From NCBI GenBank assembly GCA_013177805.1, contig JABLXU010000030.1, positions 1 to 64,000 on the forward strand: 64,000 nucleotides of DNA, read 5' to 3'. A program made the position numbers and the translations under genes. Under the pieces are notes generated by a model that worked only from the letters and a program-made list of their open reading frames with translations, was not told the origin of the DNA and did not search any database. This stretch comes from Candidatus Omnitrophota bacterium (GTDB taxonomy: Bacteria > Hinthialibacterota > Hinthialibacteria > Hinthialibacterales > Hinthialibacteraceae). Below, in pieces: positions 17,889 to 25,335 of this stretch. How positions within the stretch are numbered: the stretch's first letter is position 1; each line of letters opens with the position of its first letter.

Positions 17889-18176
17889 GGTTCTGTTGAG
17901 TTTTTGGAACAAATGCTTTACCGAAATGCGGTATGGTCTCTTCCGAGTCCAGGACGCGGCAAGAGCATAAACCATTGCGGGGGCTCTGAAACGAGAAGGT
18001 TCAGACGAGGGCATTTCAAACGATGAATTCTCTCTCCCTGAGGGAGGGAACATAGTGACCTTGGTCCCGGCTAGTTCCCAGGGCGGAAGCTCGGGATTCA
18101 TTTAATAGCGCCGTGGGCGCTGGCCCGGCCATCCCGCATTTCTGAAATTCCTTTATGAGGAAAACGCAACAGAACC
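17889..18176. mobile_element. MITE-like element with 48-bp imperfect terminal inverted repeats
   Basis: The left end GGTTCTGTTGAGTTTT (17889) is inverted at the right end as AAAACGCAACAGAACC (18161-18176), 15 of 16 matching. The similarity continues inward without a gap to GAAATGCGGTATGG / CCATCCCGCATTTC, about 48 bases each side. The 288-base interior has no coding capacity and contains a CTCTCCCTGAGGGAGGGA hairpin at 18031-18049. I see no clear target duplication. A solo end-like word GGTTCTGTTGCGTTTTTT occurs at 21218-21235. Confidence 0.55.
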
Positions 18177-18267
18177 TAACCGCCTCACCTGTTCTCCCCT
18201 TGTCACCGGATGTGATACAGTACCCTGAAACAGGCGATTGAACCAACTGTTGAACGAAAGGACCACC

Positions 18268-19992
18268 ATGGACAGACGATCATTTTTAGCGGCGGGACTC
18301 GCCGCGCCGGCGTATTGGATGACCGCAACCGCGGCCCCGGCCCCGTCCGCTTTTTCTTCCCGGAATATCCCGGCTCATGAATTAGGGGCGGACCTGGTGA
18401 TCATCGGTGGGGGGTTGGGAGGCTGCGCCGCCGCCCTGGCCGCCGCGCGCAACGGTTTGCGCGTGATCCTGACCGAGGAGACCGATTGGATCGGCGGCCA
18501 GCTCACCCAGCAGGCGGTCCCCATGGACGAGCACGGCTGGATCGAATCGTTCGGCGCGCCCGCTTCGTACCGCGAGTTGCGGCGGCGCATCCGCGACTAC
18601 TACCGGCGCAACTACCCCCTCACCGCCGAGGCGACGCGCAATCCGGTGTTGAATCCCGGCAACGGCTGGGTTTCGCGCATCGCCTGCGAACCGCGCGTAG
18701 GCTTGGCCGCCTTGTATGAAATGCTGATGCCGCATCTCAGCGCGCGAAAAATCACCTTGCTCCTCGAGCACGTGCCCGTGGCCGCCGAGACGGACGGAAG
18801 CCAAGTCAAAGCCATCCAGGTTCAAGACCTCCAAACCGGCCATTTTCGGGTATTGCGCGCCCCGTATTTTCTGGACGCCACCGAGACGGGTGAACTGCTG
18901 CCCCTCACGGGAACCGAATACGTCACCGGATTCGAGTCCCGTGATCAGACCGGCGAACCGATGGCCCCGGAAAAAGCGCAACCGCAAAACATGCAGGCCA
19001 TCACCTGGTGCTTCGCCATCGACTACGTTCCCGGAGAAGACCATACGATCGATCCGCCGGAAGATTACGCTTTCTGGCGGGAATACGTCCCTGCCCTGAC
19101 GCCGCCCTGGCCGGGGAAACTGCTGGCCTTTGCCTATTCGCATCCCCAAAAACCGGGCGAAAGCCGCGAAGGATTGGGCTTCGACCCTATCGCTGAAAAT
19201 AAGGGGGGCCGGATGGGCTTTTGGAGTTACAGGCGCATCATCCATACCCATAACTTCGTTCCGGGGGCATACGCCAGTGACATCACCATCGTCAATTGGC
19301 CACAAAACGATTACCTGCCGGGATCCATCATCGACGTGCCCCGCGAGGAGAAAGAAAAACACCTGCGCGGCGCGCGGCAACTTTCCCTCTCCCTGCTCTA
19401 CTGGCTGCAGACCGAAGCTCCCCGCGCCGGCGGCGGAACCGGCTGGCCCGGCCTCCGTTTGCGGCCGGACATCACCGGCACGCCGGATGGCCTCGCGAAA
19501 TATCCCTACATCCGCGAATCCCGCCGCATCCTGGCCGAATTCACCATCACGGCCCGGCACGTCTGGGCGCAGGCCCGCATGCAGGAAATGGGGACGAAAT
19601 ACGAAGACACCACCGCCGCGCCCTTCGCCGATTCCGTTGGCGTGGGCAGTTACCGCATCGACTTGCATCCCAGCACCGGGGGCGACAATTACGTGGACCT
19701 GGACACCTGCCCGTTCCAGATCCCCCTGGGTGCGCTGATCCCCCGGCGCGTCGAGAATTTAATCCCCGCCTGCAAAAACATCGGCACGACGCACATCACC
19801 AACGGGACCTACCGCCTGCATCCGGTGGAGTGGAACATCGGCGAATCGGCGGGAATGTTGATCGCGTATTGTCTGGAAAAGAAGGAAAGTCCCCGGGGCG
19901 TGCGCAACACCGACGCGCTCTTGCGCGACTTCCAGAACCGGCTGGTGGCCCAGGGCGTGGAAATCCACTGGCCGAAAATCACGCCACGGTGA
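18268..19992 (+). CDS. Tat-exported FAD-dependent oxidoreductase
   Basis: 574 residues. MDRRSFLAAGLAAPAYW is a Tat signal. ADLVIIGGGLGGCAAALAAA is the FAD Rossmann site, followed by ILTEETDWIGGQLTQQ, as in the FAD_oxidored (PF12831) family often called xanthan-lyase-like. NLIPACKNIGTTHITNGTYR and WNIGESAGMLIAYCL form the C-terminal FAD-binding part. ATG 18268 is chosen for its AAAGGA site and because the Tat signal begins there. It probably oxidises a sugar or related substrate in the periplasm. It is convergent with pheS. Confidence 0.85.
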   Translation: MDRRSFLAAGLAAPAYWMTATAAPAPSAFSSRNIPAHELGADLVIIGGGLGGCAAALAAARNGLRVILTEETDWIGGQLTQQAVPMDEHGWIESFGAPASYRELRRRIRDYYRRNYPLTAEATRNPVLNPGNGWVSRIACEPRVGLAALYEMLMPHLSARKITLLLEHVPVAAETDGSQVKAIQVQDLQTGHFRVLRAPYFLDATETGELLPLTGTEYVTGFESRDQTGEPMAPEKAQPQNMQAITWCFAIDYVPGEDHTIDPPEDYAFWREYVPALTPPWPGKLLAFAYSHPQKPGESREGLGFDPIAENKGGRMGFWSYRRIIHTHNFVPGAYASDITIVNWPQNDYLPGSIIDVPREEKEKHLRGARQLSLSLLYWLQTEAPRAGGGTGWPGLRLRPDITGTPDGLAKYPYIRESRRILAEFTITARHVWAQARMQEMGTKYEDTTAAPFADSVGVGSYRIDLHPSTGGDNYVDLDTCPFQIPLGALIPRRVENLIPACKNIGTTHITNGTYRLHPVEWNIGESAGMLIAYCLEKKESPRGVRNTDALLRDFQNRLVAQGVEIHWPKITPR

Positions 19993-20032
19993 GAATCCGC
20001 GAAGCTCATTCTCTTCCGGTGTACAAAGATAG

Positions 20033-20088
20033 GGCAGGGGCACGTGGCTACATGCCCCTGTACGTGCTCCTGTACGTGCCCCTGGGTA
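20033..20088. repeat. AGGGGCACG-type hairpins between convergent genes
   Basis: CAGGGGCACGTGGCTACATG pairs with CCCCTG, then TACGTGCTCCTGTACGTGCC follows as a partial repeat. It lies between the FAD oxidoreductase (plus) and pheS (minus) and is the fourth example of this hairpin type in the window. It may terminate both transcripts. Confidence 0.5.
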
Positions 20089-20125
20089 AATTAGCGCCGG
20101 AAAAAGAAAATCCGTTAACCGGGGC

Positions 20126-21169
20126 CTACCGGAACTGCCTCAGCATCCGGATATCGTTTTCGAAGAACAGGCGGATGTCGTTGATTTGATATTTAAGCAT
20201 GGCGAAGCGTTCGATGCCCAGGCCGAACGCGAAACCCGTGTATGTCTCCGGATCGTAGCCCACCGCGCGGAAGACATTGGGATTGACCATGCCGCAGCCC
20301 AATACTTCGATCCAGCCGGTTCCCTTGCAGATCCGGCATTGGGTATCGCGGCCATGGCAGGCGAAACATTCGATGTCCACTTCCGCGCTGGGTTCGGTGA
20401 AGGGAAAAAACGAGGGCCGGAAGCGGGTGCCAATATCGGGTGAAAAGACGTGGTGCACGAGTTGTTCCAGCGTGCCCCGCAGGTCGCGGAACGAAATGTC
20501 CGTATCCACGACCAAGCCCTCGATCTGGTTGAACATGGGGGAGTGCGTGATATCCGAATCGCAGCGGTACACGCGGCCAGGGGCGATCATCCGCAATGGG
20601 GGTGTGTGGGTTTCCATATAGCGGACCTGCACCGGCGAAGTGTGGGTGCGCAACACATGCCCGCTTTTCATGAAAAACGTGTCCTGCATGTCCCGGGCGG
20701 GGTGGTCGGGCGGGAAATTAAGGGCTTCGAAATTGTAGTATTCGAGTTCGATTTCCGGTCCATCCGCGATGTCATAACCCATCGAGTAAAACAATTCTTC
20801 AATTTCGAGTTGGACACGAATCAGGGGGTGCACTGCTCCGCGGCGGGACCAGGTGCCGGGCAGGGTGATGTCGGTTTCATCAGCTTCCAGCCGCCGGCGG
20901 GCTTCCAAGGCTTTCAATTCCACCAGCCGTTGCTGATACGCTTCTTCGAGCGCATCCGCCACTTGGTTGGCCACTTGGCCGGCCGCGGGGCGATCTTCGG
21001 GGGGTAAGGACCCGAGGCCCTTGAGGATCGCTTTTACCTTGCCTTTTTTCCCCAGGTACTGGGTCCGGATTTCATACAAGCCCTGGGGGGTATCGGCGCG
21101 CGAGAAATCGGCGAGCGCCTGGGCCTGGGCGGATTCGAGTTCTTGGCGAAGAGTGGAAAGGCCGGTCAT
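20126..21169 (-). CDS. pheS: Phenylalanine-tRNA ligase alpha subunit
   Basis: 347 residues, normal for PheS. The N-terminal coiled-coil tRNA-binding arm spans about 1-90. The class II catalytic core contains HPARDMQDTFF, LRTHTSPVQ, APGRVYRCD (motif 2) and GFAFGLGIERFAMLKY (motif 3). A Cys-rich insert CFACHGRDTQCRICKGTGW is present. I chose ATG 21169 (MTGLSTLRQE); upstream in-frame codons add 23 unconserved residues. It is the last gene of the thrS-infC-rpmI-rplT-pheS run. The beta subunit gene pheT, normally next, is absent from the window. Confidence 0.96.
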   Translation of the reverse strand: MTGLSTLRQELESAQAQALADFSRADTPQGLYEIRTQYLGKKGKVKAILKGLGSLPPEDRPAAGQVANQVADALEEAYQQRLVELKALEARRRLEADETDITLPGTWSRRGAVHPLIRVQLEIEELFYSMGYDIADGPEIELEYYNFEALNFPPDHPARDMQDTFFMKSGHVLRTHTSPVQVRYMETHTPPLRMIAPGRVYRCDSDITHSPMFNQIEGLVVDTDISFRDLRGTLEQLVHHVFSPDIGTRFRPSFFPFTEPSAEVDIECFACHGRDTQCRICKGTGWIEVLGCGMVNPNVFRAVGYDPETYTGFAFGLGIERFAMLKYQINDIRLFFENDIRMLRQFR

Positions 21170-21556
21170 GATGGTGATCCAGGTTAAAAAAGGGATGCTC
21201 CGGAAAAGGCAATCCTCGGTTCTGTTGCGTTTTTTCAAGTCGATATACTACCCGTCCACTCTGGTTGCTTGACTAGACGGGATGATGCTCTGCCGGTACT
21301 CCCCTCACCCTGGCCCTCTCCCCAAGGGAGAGGGGGGGATTTAGGGAGATCCTCTTCCCAAGGGAGAGGAAATTTAGGGCGGCCCTCTTCCCGAAGGCGA
21401 TGAGAGTGGGAGAAATTCTCACTGATCCGTCCAATTGAAATCCACCCTGGCATTCAGAAAAACGAACGCGCGGATCGGCCGCATACTAAAAAATACGCCG
21501 CGGACCAGGCGCGGCCAAGGGTAATCATAAAGCAAACAACAACCGGTATTTCGCGA
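21170..21556. other. Gap between rplT and pheS with three tandem repeat copies
   Basis: No gene. CCCTCACCCTGGCCCTCTCC at 21302 begins a hairpin repeat, repeated in shorter form at 21349-21376 and 21378-21411. An end-like word of the MITE element lies at 21218-21235. If pheS is transcribed with rplT, the message must pass all of these hairpins; otherwise pheS has its own promoter here. Confidence 0.6.
21301..21411. repeat. Triple CCCTCACCC / CTCTCCC hairpin repeat
   Basis: Three successive copies of the dispersed hairpin repeat, each with a CCTCTtCCCAAGGGAGAGG-like core and an ATTTAGGG spacer. The first copy is the most complete and the third the most degenerate. It is the densest cluster of this repeat in the window. 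Confidence 0.65.
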
Positions 21557-21904
21557 TTATCCCCGCGCGATTTGCACCAATTCGTGAAACGCGCCGGGAT
21601 CGTTGACGGCGAGATGAGCCAAATGCTTGCGGTCGATGGCGACCCCCGCCCGGTTCAACCCTCCGATCAGCACGCTGTACGACATCCCTTCCTGCTTGGC
21701 CGCCGCGCCGATGCGGGTGATCCAGAGGCGGCGGAATTCGCGTTTGCGGTTGCGCCGGTCCCGGTAGGCGTATTGCAAGGCCTTATGCACGCCATGGCGC
21801 GCGGCCCGGATCTGGTTGCGCCGGCCCAGCCGTGCGCCTTTGGCCCATTTCAAGATTTTTTTCCGCCTGGCCCGGGAGGCGGCTTGGTTGATCGCTCTTG
21901 GCAT
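21557..21904 (-). CDS. rplT: Large ribosomal subunit protein bL20
   Basis: 115 residues. MPRAINQAASRARRKKILKW is the basic N-terminal tail of L20, then GARLGRRNQIRAA, YRDRRNRKREFRRLWITRI and the globular end with NRAGVAIDRKHLAHLAV. It binds 23S rRNA early in 50S assembly and in many bacteria also represses the rpmI-rplT message. It lies 29 bases after rpmI in the usual infC-rpmI-rplT order. Confidence 0.97.
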   Translation of the reverse strand: MPRAINQAASRARRKKILKWAKGARLGRRNQIRAARHGVHKALQYAYRDRRNRKREFRRLWITRIGAAAKQEGMSYSVLIGGLNRAGVAIDRKHLAHLAVNDPGAFHELVQIARG

Positions 21905-21933
21905 GATTGCGTACCCTTTCCTCGGTGAATCGG

Positions 21934-22137
21934 CTACATGACCAGTAAGCGGCGGACGCGCTTGGCATCGTTGGGACTAACCAAGGTCTGCTGGCGCAGA
22001 CGCCGTTTTTGCTTGGCATTTTTCCGCCGGCGCAGATGGCTCAAATACGCCCGCTCGCGTTTGAACTTCCCTGTTTTCGTGGGCCGGAACCGCTTGGCGG
22101 CCCCGCGGTTGGTTTTCATTTTCGGTCCTGATGCCAT
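21934..22137 (-). CDS. rpmI: Large ribosomal subunit protein bL35
   Basis: 67 residues, the normal size. Family features are [20 protein letters not shown] and then the Arg/Lys-rich [15 protein letters not shown]. It starts 12 bases after the infC stop. It has the expected composition, position and length. Confidence 0.96.
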   Translation of the reverse strand: MASGPKMKTNRGAAKRFRPTKTGKFKRERAYLSHLRRRKNAKQKRRLRQQTLVSPNDAKRVRRLLVM

Positions 22138-22149
22138 GGTGTTAGATCC

Positions 22150-22884
22150 TTATTCGTTATCCGATGGGTCTTCGATCCAGGGAGTTTCCGCGGCTTCGAC
22201 CTTATCCGGACCGTCCGCCTCCCAGGTTCCCTCTGATTCATCATCATCCGGCGGCAAAAGCACATTCTCCGGCGGAGGCAACGAGTCCCTCGCTTCCGTC
22301 CCTGGCGCGGTCCGCTGAGATTCTTTTTTCTTGCGTTGCGCGGCCGGGAGCGGAGCCAGGGTCATGTTCATGAACCGTCCCTCGATCCGCGGTTCCTGCT
22401 CCACCTGGGCCAGATGGCCCAAATCGGCGATGATCCGGTCCATCACCACGCGCCCGAGATCCTTATGCGCCATTTCCCGGCCCCGGAACTGCATGATGAT
22501 TTTCACCTTGTCCCCATGCTCGAGAAATTTCAGCGCGTGGTTGAGTTTGAAATCGTAATCGTGCTGATCAATCCGCGGCCGTATTTTAATTTCTTTGACA
22601 ACGATCTGCTTTTGCTTCTTTTTGGCCTCTTTTTGCTTTTTGGCTTGTTCGTATTTGTATTGGCCATAATCCATCACACGGCATACGTGCGGTTTGGATT
22701 TGTTGCTCACTTCGACCAAATCCAAATTCGCCGCCTGCGCCCGGCGTAATGCTTCCTCGATCGGCACGATGCCGCTGTGCTCCCCTTTTTCGTCAATGAG
22801 GCGAACTTCCCGTTCCCGGATGGCCTCATTGATGCGGGCCAATTCGCGTGGCGCTTCACGCTTCACCTTGATTTGTCTTCTAAT
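22150..22884 (-). CDS. infC: Translation initiation factor IF-3
   Basis: IF-3 keeps 30S subunits free and proofreads start-codon pairing. N-domain: ARINEAIREREVRLIDEKGE. Linker: ICE-type VKEIKIRPRIDQHDYDFKL. C-domain: FRGREMAHKDLGRVVMDRI and MNMTLAPLP. I propose the ATT at 22884 as start (IRRQIKVKRE), with GAGGGGAG upstream at 22903-22896. It is preceded directly by an in-frame TGA three codons earlier, and non-AUG starts are a hallmark of infC autoregulation. The GTG at 22866 is the alternative. Unusually, ~60 extra residues rich in Asp, Glu and Pro follow the normal C-domain. Confidence 0.93.
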   Translation of the reverse strand: MRRQIKVKREAPRELARINEAIREREVRLIDEKGEHSGIVPIEEALRRAQAANLDLVEVSNKSKPHVCRVMDYGQYKYEQAKKQKEAKKKQKQIVVKEIKIRPRIDQHDYDFKLNHALKFLEHGDKVKIIMQFRGREMAHKDLGRVVMDRIIADLGHLAQVEQEPRIEGRFMNMTLAPLPAAQRKKKESQRTAPGTEARDSLPPPENVLLPPDDDESEGTWEADGPDKVEAAETPWIEDPSDNE

Positions 22885-22904
22885 CGAAAATCACGCTCCC
22901 CTCA

Positions 22905-22922
22905 GAGACCGTCTTCGGTCTC
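22905..22922 (-). promoter_or_regulatory. Hairpin between thrS and infC
   Basis: GAGACCGAAGACGGTCTC (minus strand) folds as a six-pair stem with a six-base loop. It sits between the thrS stop and the infC ribosome site. The stem sequence GAGACC/GGTCTC is the same as that of the hairpin before thrS. It could influence how much transcript continues into infC. Confidence 0.4.
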
Positions 22923-22927
22923 GAATT

Positions 22928-24865
22928 TCAATTCCTTGTAGGAATTTTGGATAAATTTTGAATATAGTCCAGAGCTTCCGCCCAACTCTTGATTCCCAAG
23001 TCGCGGCGGCCCCGCTCGCGGACCGCTAGGGTCCCTTCCGCCGCTTCCCGTTTCCCGGCAACCAGCATCACGGGGATTTTGGCGGCTTCGGCTTCGCGGA
23101 TTTTATAGCCGATTTTTTCGTTCCGGTCATCCACTTCGCAGCGGATGGAGGCGGCGCGCAGACGTTTTTCCAGTTCCCTTGCGTAGGGTAATTGCGCGTC
23201 GGTGATGGTCAAGATCCGCACCTGCACGGGGGCCAGCCAGGCGGGGAACGCGCCTTTGTAATGCTCGATCAGGTTCCCCATAAACCGTTCCATGGAGCCT
23301 AGAACGGTGCGATGGATCATCACCACCCGTTTTTTGGCGCCATCCCTGTCGATGAAGTTGACATCGAAGCGTTCCGGCAAATTAAAGTCAAGTTGGAAAG
23401 TGGGACCTTGCCACGTGCGGCCCAAGGCGTCCAGCAGTTTAACATCGATTTTGGGGCCATAGAACACGCCGCCGCCTTCGTCAATCTGGTAGGGTTTGCC
23501 GGTTTTCTCCAGGCAAGCGCGCAAGGTTTCGGTCGCGTGATGCCAGAGTTCATCGGAACCCATGGATTTTTCCGGCCGGGTGGCGAGGTACATTTCGTAC
23601 TCGAAGCCGAACGATTTCATCATAAAATCGGCCAAGCGGATGACGCCGGAGATTTCCTCTTCCAGCTGATCGGGGCGGCAAAAGATGTGGGCGTCATCCT
23701 GGGTGAAGCCCCGTACCCGCAAGAGGCCGTGCAGTGTGCCGGAGCGCTCGTAGCGGTAGACCGTGCCCAGTTCAGCGTAGCGGATGGGCAAATCCCGGTA
23801 GCTGCGCATTTGGGTTTTGAAGATCAAGATATGCCCCGGGCAATTCATCGGTTTGGCATAGTAATCGATGCCGTCGATGGGCATGGGGGCATACATGTTT
23901 TCCTTGTAATTTTCCAGGTGGCCGGACTGGATGAACAGATCTTCGCGCAGGATATGGGGAATATAGACCAATTCATACCCGTTTTTGATATGTTCTTCCC
24001 GCCAGAAATTTTCGATGACGTTCCGGATCCGGGCGCCATGGGGATGCCAGAACACCAAGCCGGGACCGGCTTCCTCGTGGATGCTGAAGAGGTCGAGTTC
24101 CCTGCCCAGTTTGCGGTGGTCGCGTTCTTTGGCTTCTTCCAGTTTGTCCAAATAGGCTTGCAACGCTTCCTGGCTGGGAGCGGCCGTGCCGTAAATGCGT
24201 TGCAGCATGGGCCGCCGTTCATCGCCGCGCCAGTAGGCCCCGGCGATGCTTAAGAGTTTGAAATGTTTCAAATATCCGGTGTCGGGAACATGAGGTCCCC
24301 GGCACATATCCGTGAAATTCCCTTGCCGGTAAAAGCTGACTTCGGGATCGTCGATTTCTTCCAGGATTTCGACCTTGAAGTCCTGATGGAGATTCTTGTA
24401 ATACGCGACCGCTTCATCCCGGGGCATCGTGAAGCGCTCCACGGGCAACCGGTCGTGGGCGCGTTCCCGCATGCGCTGCTCGATCCGCTCCAAGTCTTCC
24501 GGAGTGAAGGGTTTTTCCACGCCGAAGTCGTAATAGTACCCTTCTTCGATGGGCGGTCCGATCGCCAGTTTGACGTTGGGAAACAGTTCGGTCACCGCCT
24601 GGGCCATCAGGTGGGTCGTACTGTGAAAATAGATTTCTTTGCCGGCCGGATCTTCGGCGGTGATCCATTCCAACGCGCCGTCTTCGGTCAAAGGCCGCTT
24701 CAGATCCACCACGGTTCCGTTGAATCGAGCCGCCAACACGCCATCCGGATGCCCGGACGTGGATTCCAAAATCTCCAACGGCGTGATGCCCGGCTTCCCG
24801 TGGATAGGTTCATTCAGACCGGACACCCGTACGGTTACACGTTCTGTGGAACTGGTTACCGACAT
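22928..24865 (-). CDS. thrS: Threonine-tRNA ligase
   Basis: 645 residues, full length, with all four domains. TGS domain ~8-70. Editing domain ~70-230 with FHSTTHLMAQAV and the CRGPHVP zinc-type motif. Class II catalytic core ~250-540 with MNCPGHILIF, YRYERSGTLHGLLRVRGFTQ, DDAHIFC and VMIHRTVLGSMERF. Anticodon-binding domain ~545-645. It charges tRNA-Thr. A terminator-like hairpin ends about 20 bases before the ATG, so expression may be set by read-through or attenuation. It heads the infC ribosomal cluster. Confidence 0.97.
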   Translation of the reverse strand: MSVTSSTERVTVRVSGLNEPIHGKPGITPLEILESTSGHPDGVLAARFNGTVVDLKRPLTEDGALEWITAEDPAGKEIYFHSTTHLMAQAVTELFPNVKLAIGPPIEEGYYYDFGVEKPFTPEDLERIEQRMRERAHDRLPVERFTMPRDEAVAYYKNLHQDFKVEILEEIDDPEVSFYRQGNFTDMCRGPHVPDTGYLKHFKLLSIAGAYWRGDERRPMLQRIYGTAAPSQEALQAYLDKLEEAKERDHRKLGRELDLFSIHEEAGPGLVFWHPHGARIRNVIENFWREEHIKNGYELVYIPHILREDLFIQSGHLENYKENMYAPMPIDGIDYYAKPMNCPGHILIFKTQMRSYRDLPIRYAELGTVYRYERSGTLHGLLRVRGFTQDDAHIFCRPDQLEEEISGVIRLADFMMKSFGFEYEMYLATRPEKSMGSDELWHHATETLRACLEKTGKPYQIDEGGGVFYGPKIDVKLLDALGRTWQGPTFQLDFNLPERFDVNFIDRDGAKKRVVMIHRTVLGSMERFMGNLIEHYKGAFPAWLAPVQVRILTITDAQLPYARELEKRLRAASIRCEVDDRNEKIGYKIREAEAAKIPVMLVAGKREAAEGTLAVRERGRRDLGIKSWAEALDYIQNLSKIPTRN

Positions 24866-24885
24866 TTGATTTCTCGAACGTTATG

Positions 24886-24929
24886 AAAAAAGAGACCAAT
24901 AAGGTCTCCTTTTTGGATTCATCCAAAAA
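24886..24929 (-). promoter_or_regulatory. Tandem hairpins upstream of thrS, terminator-like
   Basis: On the minus strand, TTTTTGGATGAATCCAAAAA (24929-24910) is a hairpin, followed by GGAGACCTTATTGGTCTC and a run of six T (24909-24886), an intrinsic terminator shape. It ends 20 bases before the thrS ATG. It may end the tRNA-Val transcript, attenuate thrS, or both. No T-box tRNA-matching elements could be recognised. Confidence 0.6.
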
Positions 24930-24980
24930 CGAAATCCCGATTGCGTCGCTGGGCTAACCGGGGATTGAACCGGATTTTAA

Positions 24981-25057
24981 TGGTGGGTCCTACTGGACTT
25001 GAACCAGTGACCTCTTGCATGTCAAGCAAGCACTCTAACCAACTGAGCTAAGGACCC
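24981..25057 (-). tRNA. tRNA-Val (anticodon GAC)
   Basis: A full cloverleaf: acceptor GGGTCCT/AGGACCC, D-arm GCTCAGTTGGTTAGAGT, anticodon stem CTTGC/GCAAG with loop TTGACAT (anticodon GAC), T-arm ACTGGTTCAAGTCCAGT, discriminator A and an encoded CCA end. It lies directly upstream of thrS on the same strand. Confidence 0.95.
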
Positions 25058-25335
25058 ACGATTCCAAAGCAGGTGAACATTATAATCTTTTTCCCAGGCC
25101 AGTCAACGTCTTAAAACTCCAATTCAACCAAGAAACGAACCGGCCGGGAGGGGAGGATTCAGAATTCCAGGATTGTGGATGGCTCTCTCCCTTCTACCGA
25201 ACCGGAGTGTGGCCTCGTGTTCGGAAACATGAACCCACGAAAATTGGAGACACTTATCCGATGATCCGGGAATGTTTATTTCGGTTTTTACAAAGTATTA
25301 CTGAATCAGAGGATTCAGATCCCTTGGATGGCGTT

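Noticed and set aside
24886..24980. T-box riboswitch before thrS
   Set aside because: Only two short hairpins are present; no T-box sequence or specifier loop is visible in the short leader between tRNA-Val and thrS.
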